From: DASSKK01 sp035690495
GTDB taxonomy: Bacteria > Actinomycetota > Actinomycetes > Propionibacteriales > Nocardioidaceae
Length of the DNA: 64,000 nucleotides
Assembly: GCA_035690495.1 (NCBI GenBank)
Contig: DASSKK010000003.1
Span: 124,001 to 188,000 of the forward strand
Reading direction: 5' to 3'
Position numbers and translations under genes: made by a program. The notes beneath the pieces were generated by a model. The model was not told the origin of the DNA. It worked only from the letters and a program-made list of their open reading frames with translations, and searched no databases. This document shows, piece after piece, positions 1-7,728 of the stretch (the first letter of the stretch is position 1; each line of letters begins with the position of its first letter).

Positions 1-245
1 GCTGAAGGCGACCCATGCCCGATTGATCTCGGGACTGCCTCGCGGCGGACCAGATGAGCGGCGAGGGTGAAGTAGGCGACGACATTCGTCGAGCCCGGCT
101 CGACCCAGACGAAGGTGCGCCCGGTGTTGGCGGCCTCCGCATGGCGTGCGGACCTGCGCAGCCAGTCGTCGAGAGCCGCCTTGCCGCTCACGAACCCCTC
201 GACGGCGTGGTCGGCGCCGAGGTGCTCGGAGCGAAGCCGGCTCAC
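1..245 (-). CDS. GNAT-family toxin of a TacAT-type module (partial, cut by window edge)
   Basis: Reading leftward from a GTG at 245-243, the frame stays open to base 1. It encodes a start typical of TacT-like GNAT toxins: an EHL segment, then GFVSGKAALDDWLRRSA, then a stretch with NTGRTFVWVE and VAYFTLAAH. Known members of this family acetylate charged aminoacyl-tRNA and stop translation; their DUF1778 partner neutralises them. The GTG overlaps the TGA of the antitoxin gene (GTGA), so the two are translationally coupled. Only about 81 residues are visible. The acetyl-CoA-binding motif lies beyond the edge, so activity cannot be judged. Confidence 0.8.
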   Translation of the reverse strand, partial: MSRLRSEHLGADHAVEGFVSGKAALDDWLRRSARHAEAANTGRTFVWVEPGSTNVVAYFTLAAHLVRREAVPRSIGHGSPS

Positions 246-508
246 CCGCGCTGGAAGGCGCGGGGCTGGCGCGCCAGACGGACGATCTCGTCTGGCGGCG
301 TGTCAGGCTCGTCAAGTGCACGCAGCAGGTCATCGAAGAACCCGTCCGGCACCAACGTCTCGCGCTCGAACGCCAGCTCGGCTTCGGCAGCGCGGGTCGC
401 CGCATCCACCACAAAGCCTGTCACCGACTCTCCACGCGCCGCGGCCGCGGCGCGGATCAGCTCGATCCGCTCAGGGGGGACTCTCATCTCCAGTCTCGCG
501 CTCGCCAT
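242..508 (-). CDS. DUF1778 (TacA-type) antitoxin
   Basis: This 88-residue protein begins with a ribbon-helix-helix segment (MASARLEMRVPPERIELI) followed by ARGESVTGFVVDAATRAA, the usual DUF1778 pattern. The C-terminal part (DGFFDDLLRALDEP) is probably the toxin-binding tail. Antitoxins of this family bind their own promoter through the N-terminal half and cover the GNAT toxin with the tail. The ATG lies 7 nt after a TACACT box inside a palindrome, which fits a leaderless, autoregulated transcript. It overlaps the toxin start by four bases. Confidence 0.85.
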   Translation of the reverse strand: MASARLEMRVPPERIELIRAAAAARGESVTGFVVDAATRAAEAELAFERETLVPDGFFDDLLRALDEPDTPPDEIVRLARQPRAFQRG

Positions 509-510
509 GA

Positions 511-523
511 CGTACAGTGTACG
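511..523. promoter_or_regulatory. Putative TacA autoregulation operator over the antitoxin -10 box
   Basis: CGTAC-AGT-GTACG is a perfect inverted repeat with 5-bp arms. On the minus strand it contains TACACT (521-516), which ends 7 nt before the antitoxin ATG. Binding by the ribbon-helix-helix antitoxin here would block its own promoter. The position is seen in the sequence; the function is inferred. Confidence 0.5.
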
Positions 524-587
524 GCACCTGTCCGATGATGTTGCTACCCCTTTCCGGACAAGCCGATGGCGCTGACCGCACTGTAGG

Positions 588-593
588 TAGCGT
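588..593 (+). promoter_or_regulatory. -10 box for leaderless dapD
   Basis: TAGCGT is followed by 7 nt and then GTG at 601. The same spacing of a TANNNT box to the start codon is seen at NUDIX-APH, ychF, xthA, ispH, xseA and glpX in this window. No Shine-Dalgarno sequence precedes the GTG. This favours a leaderless start at 601. Confidence 0.5.
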
Positions 594-600
594 TACACGC

Positions 601-1620
601 GTGAACGAGCTCCCTCAGCCTGCCGAGATGACGCCCACGGAGGCACCATCCGTAGAGATGCCGCCCGCCGCCTGGGGCTACGGCCTGGCCACGTTCGCCG
701 GCGCCGAGGGCGGTGCTGCCGGCGGAGCACGAGTGCTCGACACGTGGTACCCCTCCCCTCGCCTGGGCGCACCGGACCCTGACCTCGGCGTACCCCCCGA
801 GTTGGCCAAGCTGGAGGGCGTCGACGAGGTGCGCGACGTACGCCGTGCCGTGGTGCTCACGCTCATCGAGGACCTCGCGGCTCCTCCGGCCGACGCCCAC
901 GACGCCTGGCTGCGGCTGCACCTGCTCAGCCACCGGCTGGTCGTCCCGCACGCGCTCAGCATGGACGGGATCTTCGGGCTGCTCACCAACGTGGTCTGGA
1001 CCAGCGCCGGGCCGTGCGCGGTGGAGGGGTTCGAGGCCACCCGGCTGCGGCTTCGGAACGCCTACGGGCACCTCAGCGTGTTCGGCGTGGACAAGTTCCC
1101 GCGGATGACCGACTACGTGCTCCCCTCCGGGGTGCGCATCGGCGACGCCGACCGGGTGCGCCTCGGCGCCTACCTGCACGAGGGCACCACGGTCATGCAC
1201 GAGGGCTTCGTGAACTACAACGCCGGCACCCTGGGCACCTCGATGGTCGAGGGCCGGATCAGCGCTGGCGTGGTGGTCGGCGACGGGTCGGACATCGGCG
1301 GAGGTGCCTCGATCATGGGAACGCTCTCGGGTGGGGGCAGCCACGTGGTCTCGATCGGGGAGCGCTGCCTGGTCGGCGCCAACGGAGGCGTCGGGATCTC
1401 CCTCGGCGACGACTGTGTGGTCGAGGCGGGCTGCTACATCACCGCGGGCACCAAGATCACCCTCTTGCAGCCCGGTGCGGATCCGGTCGTGGTCAGGGCC
1501 CGCGAGCTGTCCGGAGCCGACAGCCTGCTGTTCCGGCGGAACTCCACCACCGGAGTGGTCGAGGCGGTGCCGCGTGCCGCCGGATCTGTCGAGCTGAACG
1601 CGGACCTGCATGCCAACTAG
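601..1620 (+). CDS. dapD: 2,3,4,5-tetrahydropyridine-2,6-dicarboxylate N-succinyltransferase
   Basis: DapD transfers succinyl from succinyl-CoA to tetrahydrodipicolinate in the succinylase branch of lysine and meso-DAP synthesis. The sequence has the actinobacterial DapD hallmarks: LRLHLLSHRLVVPH, FGLLTNVVWTSAGPCAVEGFE, VFGVDKFPRMTDYV, then left-handed beta-helix hexapeptide repeats with EGFVNYNAGTLG and SMVEGRISAGVVVGDGSDIG. The C-terminus LNADLHAN matches family ends. The GTG at 601 gives 339 aa and fits a leaderless start; ATG 628 (330 aa) or 658 (320 aa) is nearer the usual family length. The partner dapC lies 1.4 kb downstream on the other strand. Confidence 0.95.
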   Translation: MNELPQPAEMTPTEAPSVEMPPAAWGYGLATFAGAEGGAAGGARVLDTWYPSPRLGAPDPDLGVPPELAKLEGVDEVRDVRRAVVLTLIEDLAAPPADAHDAWLRLHLLSHRLVVPHALSMDGIFGLLTNVVWTSAGPCAVEGFEATRLRLRNAYGHLSVFGVDKFPRMTDYVLPSGVRIGDADRVRLGAYLHEGTTVMHEGFVNYNAGTLGTSMVEGRISAGVVVGDGSDIGGGASIMGTLSGGGSHVVSIGERCLVGANGGVGISLGDDCVVEAGCYITAGTKITLLQPGADPVVVRARELSGADSLLFRRNSTTGVVEAVPRAAGSVELNADLHAN

Positions 1621-2506
1621 GGCACGGGGGCGAGGACGTCGCGGGAGCGCCTCGAGGCTCGTGCGCCGTGCCCTGCTCGCGATGCTGGTGTGCGCCCTCG
1701 TGCTGGTCGGCGTGGGCGTCTCGTTCTACCGCGGGGTGGGGCCGCTGCCCGACCCGGAGGGGTGCAGCGCCCACGTCGGCGGGGTCGACGTGGCGTTGAG
1801 CACCGAGCAGGGCGAGAACGCGTCGGTGATCGCGGCGGTCGCCGTACGCCGCGGGATGCCCGCACGCGCGGTGTCGATCGCGCTGGCCGCCGCGTTCCAG
1901 GAGTCCAAGCTGCAAAATCTCGACCACGGCGACCGGGACTCGCTGGGGCTCTTCCAGCAGCGGCCGAGCCAGGGCTGGGGCACCGCCGCGCAGATCCGCG
2001 ACCCCTACTACGCGGCCAACCGGTTCTACGACGAGCTGGCGAAGATCCACGGCTACCAGAACATGCGGATCAACGACGCGGCCCAGCTGGTGCAGCGCTC
2101 CGGCTACCCGCAGGCCTACGCCGCCCACGAGGCCGACGCGCGGGCGCTCGCCTCGGCGCTGACCGGCTACAGCCGGCACGCGTTCAGCTGCGTGGTGCAC
2201 GCGCCGGGACCGGGCGGCTCCGCCGGCGCGAGCGTGGACGCCGTACGCCGTGACCTGCGCAAGGCGTTCGGTCCGGGCCAGGTCGCCGCGCACGGGCACA
2301 GCCTCCGGGTGCCGGTCGGGTCGGGATCGGCCGCACGCGCCCGCGGCTGGGCCGTCGCCTCCTACCTGGTGGCCCAGGCGGACCGTCTCGGGCTGCGACG
2401 GGTGTCCTTCGACGGCCGGGTCTGGTCGGCCGGCGACGCCTCCGGCAAGGGCTGGCGGCATGCCGACGGACCGGGTCGTGACCACGTGCGCGCGACCGTC
2501 TACTGA
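1610..2506 (+). CDS. Membrane-anchored or secreted lysozyme-fold-like protein, function unknown
   Basis: The 298-aa protein has a basic N-terminus (about residues 1-22) and one hydrophobic segment (about 23-43) that acts as an anchor or signal. The middle (ALAAAFQESKLQNL, then DSLGLFQQRPSQGWG, then DPYYAANRFYDEL) resembles the lytic transglycosylase/lysozyme fold, with a Glu placed as the catalytic acid would be. Similar actinobacterial proteins are usually annotated only as hypothetical or 'heavy metal transporter'. It starts 11 bp inside dapD, so the two are probably co-transcribed. Since dapD feeds peptidoglycan DAP synthesis, a cell-wall role is a reasonable guess only. Confidence 0.75.
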   Translation: MPTRARGRGRRGSASRLVRRALLAMLVCALVLVGVGVSFYRGVGPLPDPEGCSAHVGGVDVALSTEQGENASVIAAVAVRRGMPARAVSIALAAAFQESKLQNLDHGDRDSLGLFQQRPSQGWGTAAQIRDPYYAANRFYDELAKIHGYQNMRINDAAQLVQRSGYPQAYAAHEADARALASALTGYSRHAFSCVVHAPGPGGSAGASVDAVRRDLRKAFGPGQVAAHGHSLRVPVGSGSAARARGWAVASYLVAQADRLGLRRVSFDGRVWSAGDASGKGWRHADGPGRDHVRATVY

Positions 2507-2716
2507 GGTTTGCCGGCCGAACGGCCCAGCGCGGGTGGGACATCTAGGTTATTTCACACATTCCGCCGGGCCATGTCCCCGCACCCACAAGGTCAGGGTC
2601 GGTGTCCGATGAGGAAGACCCGCCTCGAACACGCGGACACAACCCAGGGGATCTGCTTTCATGTACCTCAACCTCTGGGGGATCAGAGGGCTCAAAGGGG
2701 AGCTGGGGAGCTGGGG

Positions 2717-2995
2717 ATGAGCAACGACTCGACGCTGTACACCGTGGGCACGGCGCTGCGTCGCGCCCACGACAACAACGTGATGGTCTCGATCCTGATC
2801 GAAGGAAGCTGGATCAGCGGGAGCGTGGAGGCGGTCGACGGGCACGGCGTCGTCCTCGACGGCCGCGACGGCGACCACACGGTGATCAGGATGGAGTCCG
2901 TATCGGCGGTGCGGATCATGAGCCCCGCCCCCGAGCGGACCCCGATCCCGGCCGGGGCGTACCCGACGGTCCGTCCGCAGCCGGCGCCTGCCTGA
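2717..2995 (+). CDS. Small Sm-like (LSm-fold-like) hypothetical protein
   Basis: The 92-aa protein starts at ATG 2717, preceded by a purine-rich AGCTGGGG Shine-Dalgarno. The core (NNVMVSILIEGSWISGSVEA, then VDGHGVVLDGRDGDHTVI, then SVSAVRI) alternates beta strands as in Sm/LSm or Hfq-like barrels: a strand, a glycine turn, then VxxVDGHGVVLD. The tail is rich in Pro and Ala and looks disordered. I do not recognise a named family. It stands alone, ends 4 bp before the convergent dapC stop, and has a 210-bp upstream leader. An RNA-binding role would be speculation from the fold pattern alone. Confidence 0.7.
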   Translation: MSNDSTLYTVGTALRRAHDNNVMVSILIEGSWISGSVEAVDGHGVVLDGRDGDHTVIRMESVSAVRIMSPAPERTPIPAGAYPTVRPQPAPA

Positions 2996-2999
2996 TCGG

Positions 3000-4136
3000 C
3001 TAGCGAGCGGAGTCGGCCAGGCGCTCCGCCGCCGCCGCGACCCTCTCGTCGGTGGCGGTGAACGCCACCCGCACGTGCCGGGCTCCGCCGGGTCCGTAGA
3101 AGTCGCCCGGAGCGACCAGCACGCCCTGCTCGGCCAGGGCCGCGACGATGTCCCAGCACGGCTCGTCCCGGCTGGCCCACAGGTACAGCGCCCCCTCGGA
3201 GTGGTCGATCCGGAACCCCGCCCGTTCCAGCGCCTCCTTCAGCCGAGTACGCCGTGCGGAGTACCTCTCCTGCTGGGCTGTCACGTGCGCGTCGTCGTCG
3301 TACGCCGCCTTCATCACCTGCTGCTGGGGTCCGGGCAGCTGCAGCCCGAGGTTCTTGCGCACGGCGAGCAGCTCGCCGACCACGGCGGGGTCGCCGGCGA
3401 CGAACGCGCACCGGTAGCCGGCCAGGTTGGAGCGCTTGGACAGCGAGTGGACCGCGAGGATGCCGGTGTGGTCGCCGTCGCAGACGTCGGGGTGCAGCAC
3501 GGACACCGGCCGATGGGCGGGGTCCGACGACCAGGCGCACTCGATGTAGCACTCGTCGGAGACCAGCAGCGCGTCGCGTTCACGGCACCAGGCCACCATC
3601 TTGCGCAGGTGCGCGACCGGCAGCACCCGGCCGGTCGGGTTCGACGGCGAGTTGACCCAGACCAGGCGCGGCCGCTCGGGACCCACCGCGGTGAGCGCGT
3701 CGGTGGCGACCGTGCGCGCACCGGCGAGCGTGGCGCCGACCTCGTAGGTGGGATAGGCGAGCGCGGGGGCGACCACCAGGTCGCCCGGCCCCAGGCCGAG
3801 GTGGCCGGGCAGTGAGGCGATCAGCTCCTTGGAGCCGATCGTGGGCAGCACCGCGTCGATCGCCAGGCCGGTGACACCGCAGCGGCGCGCCAGCCAGTCG
3901 ACGCACGCCTGCCGGGCGCCGGGCAGCCCCGCCGTCGTGGGGTAGCCGGGCGAGTCGGCGGCCGCGCGGAGCGCCTCCTGAACCACCTCCGGAGTCGGGT
4001 CGACCGGGGTGCCGACGGACAGGTCCACGATCCCGCCGGGATGCGCGGCCGCACGCGCGGCGTACGACGAGAGCGCGTCCCACGGGAACGCCGGGAGCCG
4101 CGAGGAGACCGTCCGGACAGCTTCCCGGTTGGCCAA
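3000..4136 (-). CDS. dapC: Succinyldiaminopimelate transaminase
   Basis: This is a fold-type I PLP aminotransferase of 378 aa that converts N-succinyl-2-amino-6-ketopimelate to N-succinyl-LL-DAP using glutamate. It shows FPWDALSSYAARAAAHPGGI and SVGTPVDPTPEVV at the N-terminus, VWVNSPSNPTGRVLP, DECYIE with the PLP-contacting Asp, and the Schiff-base lysine in SLSKRSNLAGYRCAF. These match actinobacterial DapC. It follows the ferredoxin gene by 6 bp on the same strand, the common fdxA-dapC order in actinobacteria. With dapD it covers two successive steps of the same pathway. Confidence 0.93.
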   Translation of the reverse strand: MANREAVRTVSSRLPAFPWDALSSYAARAAAHPGGIVDLSVGTPVDPTPEVVQEALRAAADSPGYPTTAGLPGARQACVDWLARRCGVTGLAIDAVLPTIGSKELIASLPGHLGLGPGDLVVAPALAYPTYEVGATLAGARTVATDALTAVGPERPRLVWVNSPSNPTGRVLPVAHLRKMVAWCRERDALLVSDECYIECAWSSDPAHRPVSVLHPDVCDGDHTGILAVHSLSKRSNLAGYRCAFVAGDPAVVGELLAVRKNLGLQLPGPQQQVMKAAYDDDAHVTAQQERYSARRTRLKEALERAGFRIDHSEGALYLWASRDEPCWDIVAALAEQGVLVAPGDFYGPGGARHVRVAFTATDERVAAAAERLADSAR

Positions 4137-4142
4137 CGCGGC

Positions 4143-4469
4143 CTACTCCTCCTGGTTCTGCGGAGGCAGCGCGGCGATCATCGGGTGGTCCTTGTCGATC
4201 ACGCCGAGCTTTGCCGCGCCACCTGGGGAGCCCAGGTCGTCGAAGAAGTCGACGTTGGCGTTGTAGTAGTCCTTCCACTGCTCAGGAGTGTCGTCCTCGT
4301 AGAAGATCGCCTCGACCGGACAGACCGGCTCGCAGGCACCGCAGTCGACGCACTCGTCGGGGTGGATGTACAACATCCGGTTGCCCTCGTAGATGCAGTC
4401 GACCGGGCATTCGTCGACACAGCCTCTGTCCTTCACGTCCACACACGGCTGCGCGATGACGTAGGTCAC
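4143..4469 (-). CDS. fdxA: 7Fe ferredoxin
   Basis: The 108-aa protein carries a 3Fe-4S/4Fe-4S pattern: Cys9, Cys17, Cys21 and Cys25 in the first half, then ECVDCGACEPVCPVEAI with Cys40, Cys43, Cys46 and Cys50. The C-terminal extension (PEQWKDYYNANVDFFDDLG) is typical of actinobacterial FdxA. It carries single electrons in the cytoplasm to redox partners such as P450s or reductases. The start is GTG with a strong GAGGAGGG ribosome binding site. Transcription probably continues into dapC. Confidence 0.95.
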   Translation of the reverse strand: MTYVIAQPCVDVKDRGCVDECPVDCIYEGNRMLYIHPDECVDCGACEPVCPVEAIFYEDDTPEQWKDYYNANVDFFDDLGSPGGAAKLGVIDKDHPMIAALPPQNQEE

Positions 4470-4569
4470 CTTGGTCCCTCCTCGCGACGACTCCTGGTCC
4501 AGCCAGCCTAGTATCCCGTGCTAGCCGGCCTTATTCGAGGCCGGTCCCACCCAGTGAATGCGTGTCTTC

Positions 4570-5604
4570 ATGTCCGATCGGTCACATCGGCCTCCGCCGG
4601 GCCTGGGACCGCACTGCGTCGGCGTGCGGGTGGTGGTACGGCGGGTGCTGCCCGGCCGGACGGGCCCGACCGGGGGCCCGCTGATGACCGACCTGCTGGG
4701 GGTGATGGAGGCCTGGCAGCCGCCGGTGGCGCGGGTGCGCGCGGAGTCCGGCGAGCTCGTCGAGATCGCGCTGGGCGACATCGTCTCCGGCAAGCCCGTG
4801 CCGCCGCGTCCGCGTCCCCGGTTGCGGATCTCTGCCGAGGATGCCGAGCGACGTGCCCTCGCGGGCTGGCCGGCACCGGACACCGAACCTCTCGGCGAGT
4901 GGCTGCTGCGGGCCGCCGGCGGGTTCAGCACCCGCGCGAACTCGACGCTCGCCGTGGGAGAGCCCGGACTCCCGGTGCAGCGTGCCCTGGAGCGGGCCGA
5001 GGGCTTCTACGCCGCACGCGGCCTGCCGCCGCTCGCCCAGGTGGTGGTCGGCTCACCGGTCGAGCCGGACATCGAGTCGGCGGGCTGGGTGGACGCCCGG
5101 CCCGGGGAGGACGACACGGCCTTCCTGGTCGCCTCGGTCTCCACGGCCGGGCGCGCGACGCGACGTCTGCAGCCGGGCGAGGACCTCCCGGTGCAGATCG
5201 GTCCGTCGATCACGCCGGTCTGGCTGGCCACGGACGACCGGGCCCGCGAGCATGCGGACGCTGCGGCCGCCGTGCTCGAGGGGCCGGATCGCGTCGCGTT
5301 CGTCGTCCTCGGCCCGCCGGACGAGGTGTGGGCACGCGGACGGGTGTCGGTCGGCCCGGCAGGCGACCCGTCCGAGGACTGGGCGGGCATCACCGACGTG
5401 TGGGTGGATCCGGCTCACCGGCGTCGCCGGCTGGCGGTCGCCGTGCTCGGCGCCATGCTCGGCTGGGCCGCCGAGCAGGGTGCGCTCACGACGTACCTCC
5501 AGGTGCGCGCCGACAACGCGGCTGGGCTCGCGCTCTACGAGCGGCTCGGCTTCACCGAGCACCACCGCTACCGCTATCTCACGCCGGGCCGCGGGGCGAG
5601 CTGA
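4570..5604 (+). CDS. GNAT-family N-acetyltransferase
   Basis: The N-terminal part (HCVGVRVVVRRVLPG, MTDLLGVMEAWQPP, then ALGDIVSGKPVPPRPRPR) is the domain common to a group of large actinobacterial GNAT proteins. The C-terminal 110 residues form the acetyl-CoA site, with DVWVDPAHRRRRLAVAVL as motif A and the closing NAAGLALYERLGFTEHHRYR. The substrate cannot be told from the sequence. It is divergent from fdxA and convergent with the next operon. The start could also be ATG 4558; neither has a good ribosome binding site. Confidence 0.85.
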   Translation: MSDRSHRPPPGLGPHCVGVRVVVRRVLPGRTGPTGGPLMTDLLGVMEAWQPPVARVRAESGELVEIALGDIVSGKPVPPRPRPRLRISAEDAERRALAGWPAPDTEPLGEWLLRAAGGFSTRANSTLAVGEPGLPVQRALERAEGFYAARGLPPLAQVVVGSPVEPDIESAGWVDARPGEDDTAFLVASVSTAGRATRRLQPGEDLPVQIGPSITPVWLATDDRAREHADAAAAVLEGPDRVAFVVLGPPDEVWARGRVSVGPAGDPSEDWAGITDVWVDPAHRRRRLAVAVLGAMLGWAAEQGALTTYLQVRADNAAGLALYERLGFTEHHRYRYLTPGRGAS

Positions 5605-5683
5605 TTGCTCCGCGACAAGGGAGCGTGAGGGTCGGCAGGTGGCCCCAGCGCTCCTAGGTTCGGCACGCGCGACGGACAGCCGC

Positions 5684-6817
5684 TCAGTTCGCGGGGGGCG
5701 GCGGTGGGGAGGGCGTCGCCGAGGCGGCCAGCCTGTCGGCCTTCTTCTGCGCATCGGACGTGGTGACGTCCGGGTCGACGGTCTCGACCGGCAGCACGCG
5801 GGTGCGGTTCTGGTCCTCGGCGACAACCAGGGTCAGGAAGTCGCCGACGACGTCGGAGGGGCGGTACGTGTGGCCCTTGTGCCCGGGCACGACCCGCGGC
5901 TTGCCGTCCTCGACGACCACGCGCGCGTCCTGCGGCTGCCTGACCAGGCTGCGCAGCGAGGGGCGCAACAGCCGCAGCAGCAGCTTGTCGTTCACGTGCG
6001 GCACGAGCTTCCCGTGCTCGGCGCGCATCGACAGCGCGTCGGTGTAGACCTCGGGCCGGACCACGACCATGCGGTTGCCGAGCCGGAAGACCAGCGGGGC
6101 CGACGTCGCCGGGTTGCCGAAGCGCTCCATGGCCTTCACCACGGCCTGCTGGCTGACCGTCGGCTGGGACAGGTGCGTGGGCAGGGAGACCTGTGTGCTG
6201 TGCAGGTACGCCGTGCGGATGGCCTGGGCAGCCGCGGCGCGGTCCACTCGCGAACCCTGCTTCGGGAAGCGGGCGAAAGCGTGCCCGTCGCGGAAGACCA
6301 CCGAGCCGTCGTGGGCGGACTCGTCGGCGTGCGAGGCGAACTTCGCGACCGCGGCGGCCAGCTGCGTCTTGTCCACCCGCACGACCGCAGGGAACGACGT
6401 ACCGCCGCTGTAGACCTGCCACATCTGCGCCGGCTGCCAGCTGCGCGACGCGCCGGCTTGGTCGACGGAGCCGACGATGTCGACGGTGAGCCCGGCGTCG
6501 ACCGGCAGCATGTGGTCCGACGTGCCGTTGGCGATGAGCGTGATCGGGGCTGTCTCCCGGTCACCGAGTGCGCTCGAGAGCCGCAGCTGCGCCTGCGGCT
6601 CGGTCATCCCGCCCAGGTCGACGCCGGCGACGGTGGTGCCGTGCGGCAGCCGGTCGCTGGTGAGCACGTAGCCGGCGAGGTACAGCCCGCCGAACAGCAC
6701 CGCGAGCCCCACCAGCAGCCACACGATGACCCGCCGGTCGCTCGGGCGGCTCCGTCCCTCGCGGTCTTCCGGCGCGTCGAACCGGGGCTCGGGCAGTGTG
6801 TCCTGGCGGTCGCTCAT
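5684..6817 (-). CDS. Membrane protein with peptidoglycan-binding-like (YoaR/VanW N-terminal type) domains, VanW domain absent
   Basis: After a charged cytoplasmic stretch there is one membrane segment (about residues 30-51), then LPHGTTVAGVDLGGMTEPQAQLRL, which is the start of the PG_binding_4-type domain usually found in VanW-family proteins. A second similar unit follows. Family members usually continue into a VanW domain, but this protein ends after a Pro-rich tail (ATPSPPPPPAN) at 377 aa, and the next gene begins 80 bp away, so the domain is missing rather than frameshifted. The ATG overlaps the mshB stop (ATGA). It probably lies outside the membrane against the wall. Confidence 0.8.
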   Translation of the reverse strand: MSDRQDTLPEPRFDAPEDREGRSRPSDRRVIVWLLVGLAVLFGGLYLAGYVLTSDRLPHGTTVAGVDLGGMTEPQAQLRLSSALGDRETAPITLIANGTSDHMLPVDAGLTVDIVGSVDQAGASRSWQPAQMWQVYSGGTSFPAVVRVDKTQLAAAVAKFASHADESAHDGSVVFRDGHAFARFPKQGSRVDRAAAAQAIRTAYLHSTQVSLPTHLSQPTVSQQAVVKAMERFGNPATSAPLVFRLGNRMVVVRPEVYTDALSMRAEHGKLVPHVNDKLLLRLLRPSLRSLVRQPQDARVVVEDGKPRVVPGHKGHTYRPSDVVGDFLTLVVAEDQNRTRVLPVETVDPDVTTSDAQKKADRLAASATPSPPPPPAN

Positions 6818-7728
6818 CAGATCCCGGCGAACAGGTCGGACTCGAGCCCGTCGTCGCCGACCGGTCCCTTCTCCCCCTTCACGAGCCGGAAGAACTCCGT
6901 GCCCCACACCTGGTTGCCGATGTTGTTCGACAGTGCGAAGAAGGGGCCGTCGACCGCGATCTGGGTGGCGTGGGCGCGCATCGCGGCGAGCTTGCGGTCC
7001 ACGAACTCGGTGGCGTCGATGCGCGCGTCGAGATACTCGTCGGGCGTGACGAAGCCCGGCAGCGGCCCGTCGGGGTCCATCCCCTCGAACGACGTGGTGT
7101 CCCCCGCCTCGCGCAGCCGGCGGAGCCCCTCGCGCATCCGGCTCTCCGACATCCCACCCCAGTAGATCTTCTCGATGTCCCACGGCTCGCCGAGCTCCGG
7201 CTTGTACGAGCGCGCGGGCGCGAGGGCGGCGGCGTACGTCGCGACCCGGTGCGCCTGGATGTGGTCGGGGTGGCCGTACCCGCCGAACTGGTCGTAGGTG
7301 ATCATCACCTGCGGCCGCACCTCCCGGATCACCGCGACCAGCAGGTCGGCCGCCTCGGTGAGGTCGGCCAGCCAGAACGTGCCGTCCTTCACCTCGTCCC
7401 CAGCCACCGCGTGCCCGTCCGCGTGCCACACCATCCCGGTGTCGCGGTACTTGCCCGCGCCCCCCAGGAAGCGGTGGTCGGCGACGCCGAGCTCGGCCAT
7501 CGCCGCGGCGAGCTCGGTCTCGCGGTGCGCGCCGAGGCCGTCCTCGCGGTCGGAGGCGAGATGCTCGAGCTCGGGAACGAGGATCTCGCCCTCCTCGCCG
7601 CGGGTGCAGGTCACCAGCGTCACCGAGGCGCCCTCGGCGGCGTACTTGGCCATCGTGGCGCCCTGGCCGATCGACTCGTCGTCTGGATGCGCGTGCACCA
7701 GCAGCATGCGGTGGTCCGGCTGACTCAT
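6817..7728 (-). CDS. mshB: N-acetyl-1-D-myo-inositol-2-amino-2-deoxy-alpha-D-glucopyranoside deacetylase
   Basis: MshB removes acetyl from GlcNAc-Ins, the second step of mycothiol synthesis. The 303-aa protein has the LmbE-like zinc site: LLVHAHPDDES near the N-terminus and GGYGHPDHIQAH about residue 148, plus TCTRGEEGEI. The C-terminal ALSNNI and LESDLFAG segments follow the MshB rather than the Mca pattern. Mca, a related amidase, is the main alternative. Its ATG overlaps the stop of the upstream fusion gene and its stop overlaps the next start, so the three genes are translationally coupled. Confidence 0.88.
   Translation of the reverse strand: MSQPDHRMLLVHAHPDDESIGQGATMAKYAAEGASVTLVTCTRGEEGEILVPELEHLASDREDGLGAHRETELAAAMAELGVADHRFLGGAGKYRDTGMVWHADGHAVAGDEVKDGTFWLADLTEAADLLVAVIREVRPQVMITYDQFGGYGHPDHIQAHRVATYAAALAPARSYKPELGEPWDIEKIYWGGMSESRMREGLRRLREAGDTTSFEGMDPDGPLPGFVTPDEYLDARIDATEFVDRKLAAMRAHATQIAVDGPFFALSNNIGNQVWGTEFFRLVKGEKGPVGDDGLESDLFAGI

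Noticed and set aside
5053..5826. Long antisense reading frames opposite the GNAT gene and at many other loci
   Set aside because: They come from the high GC content; their products are Arg/Pro/Ala-rich, match no family and lack start signals.
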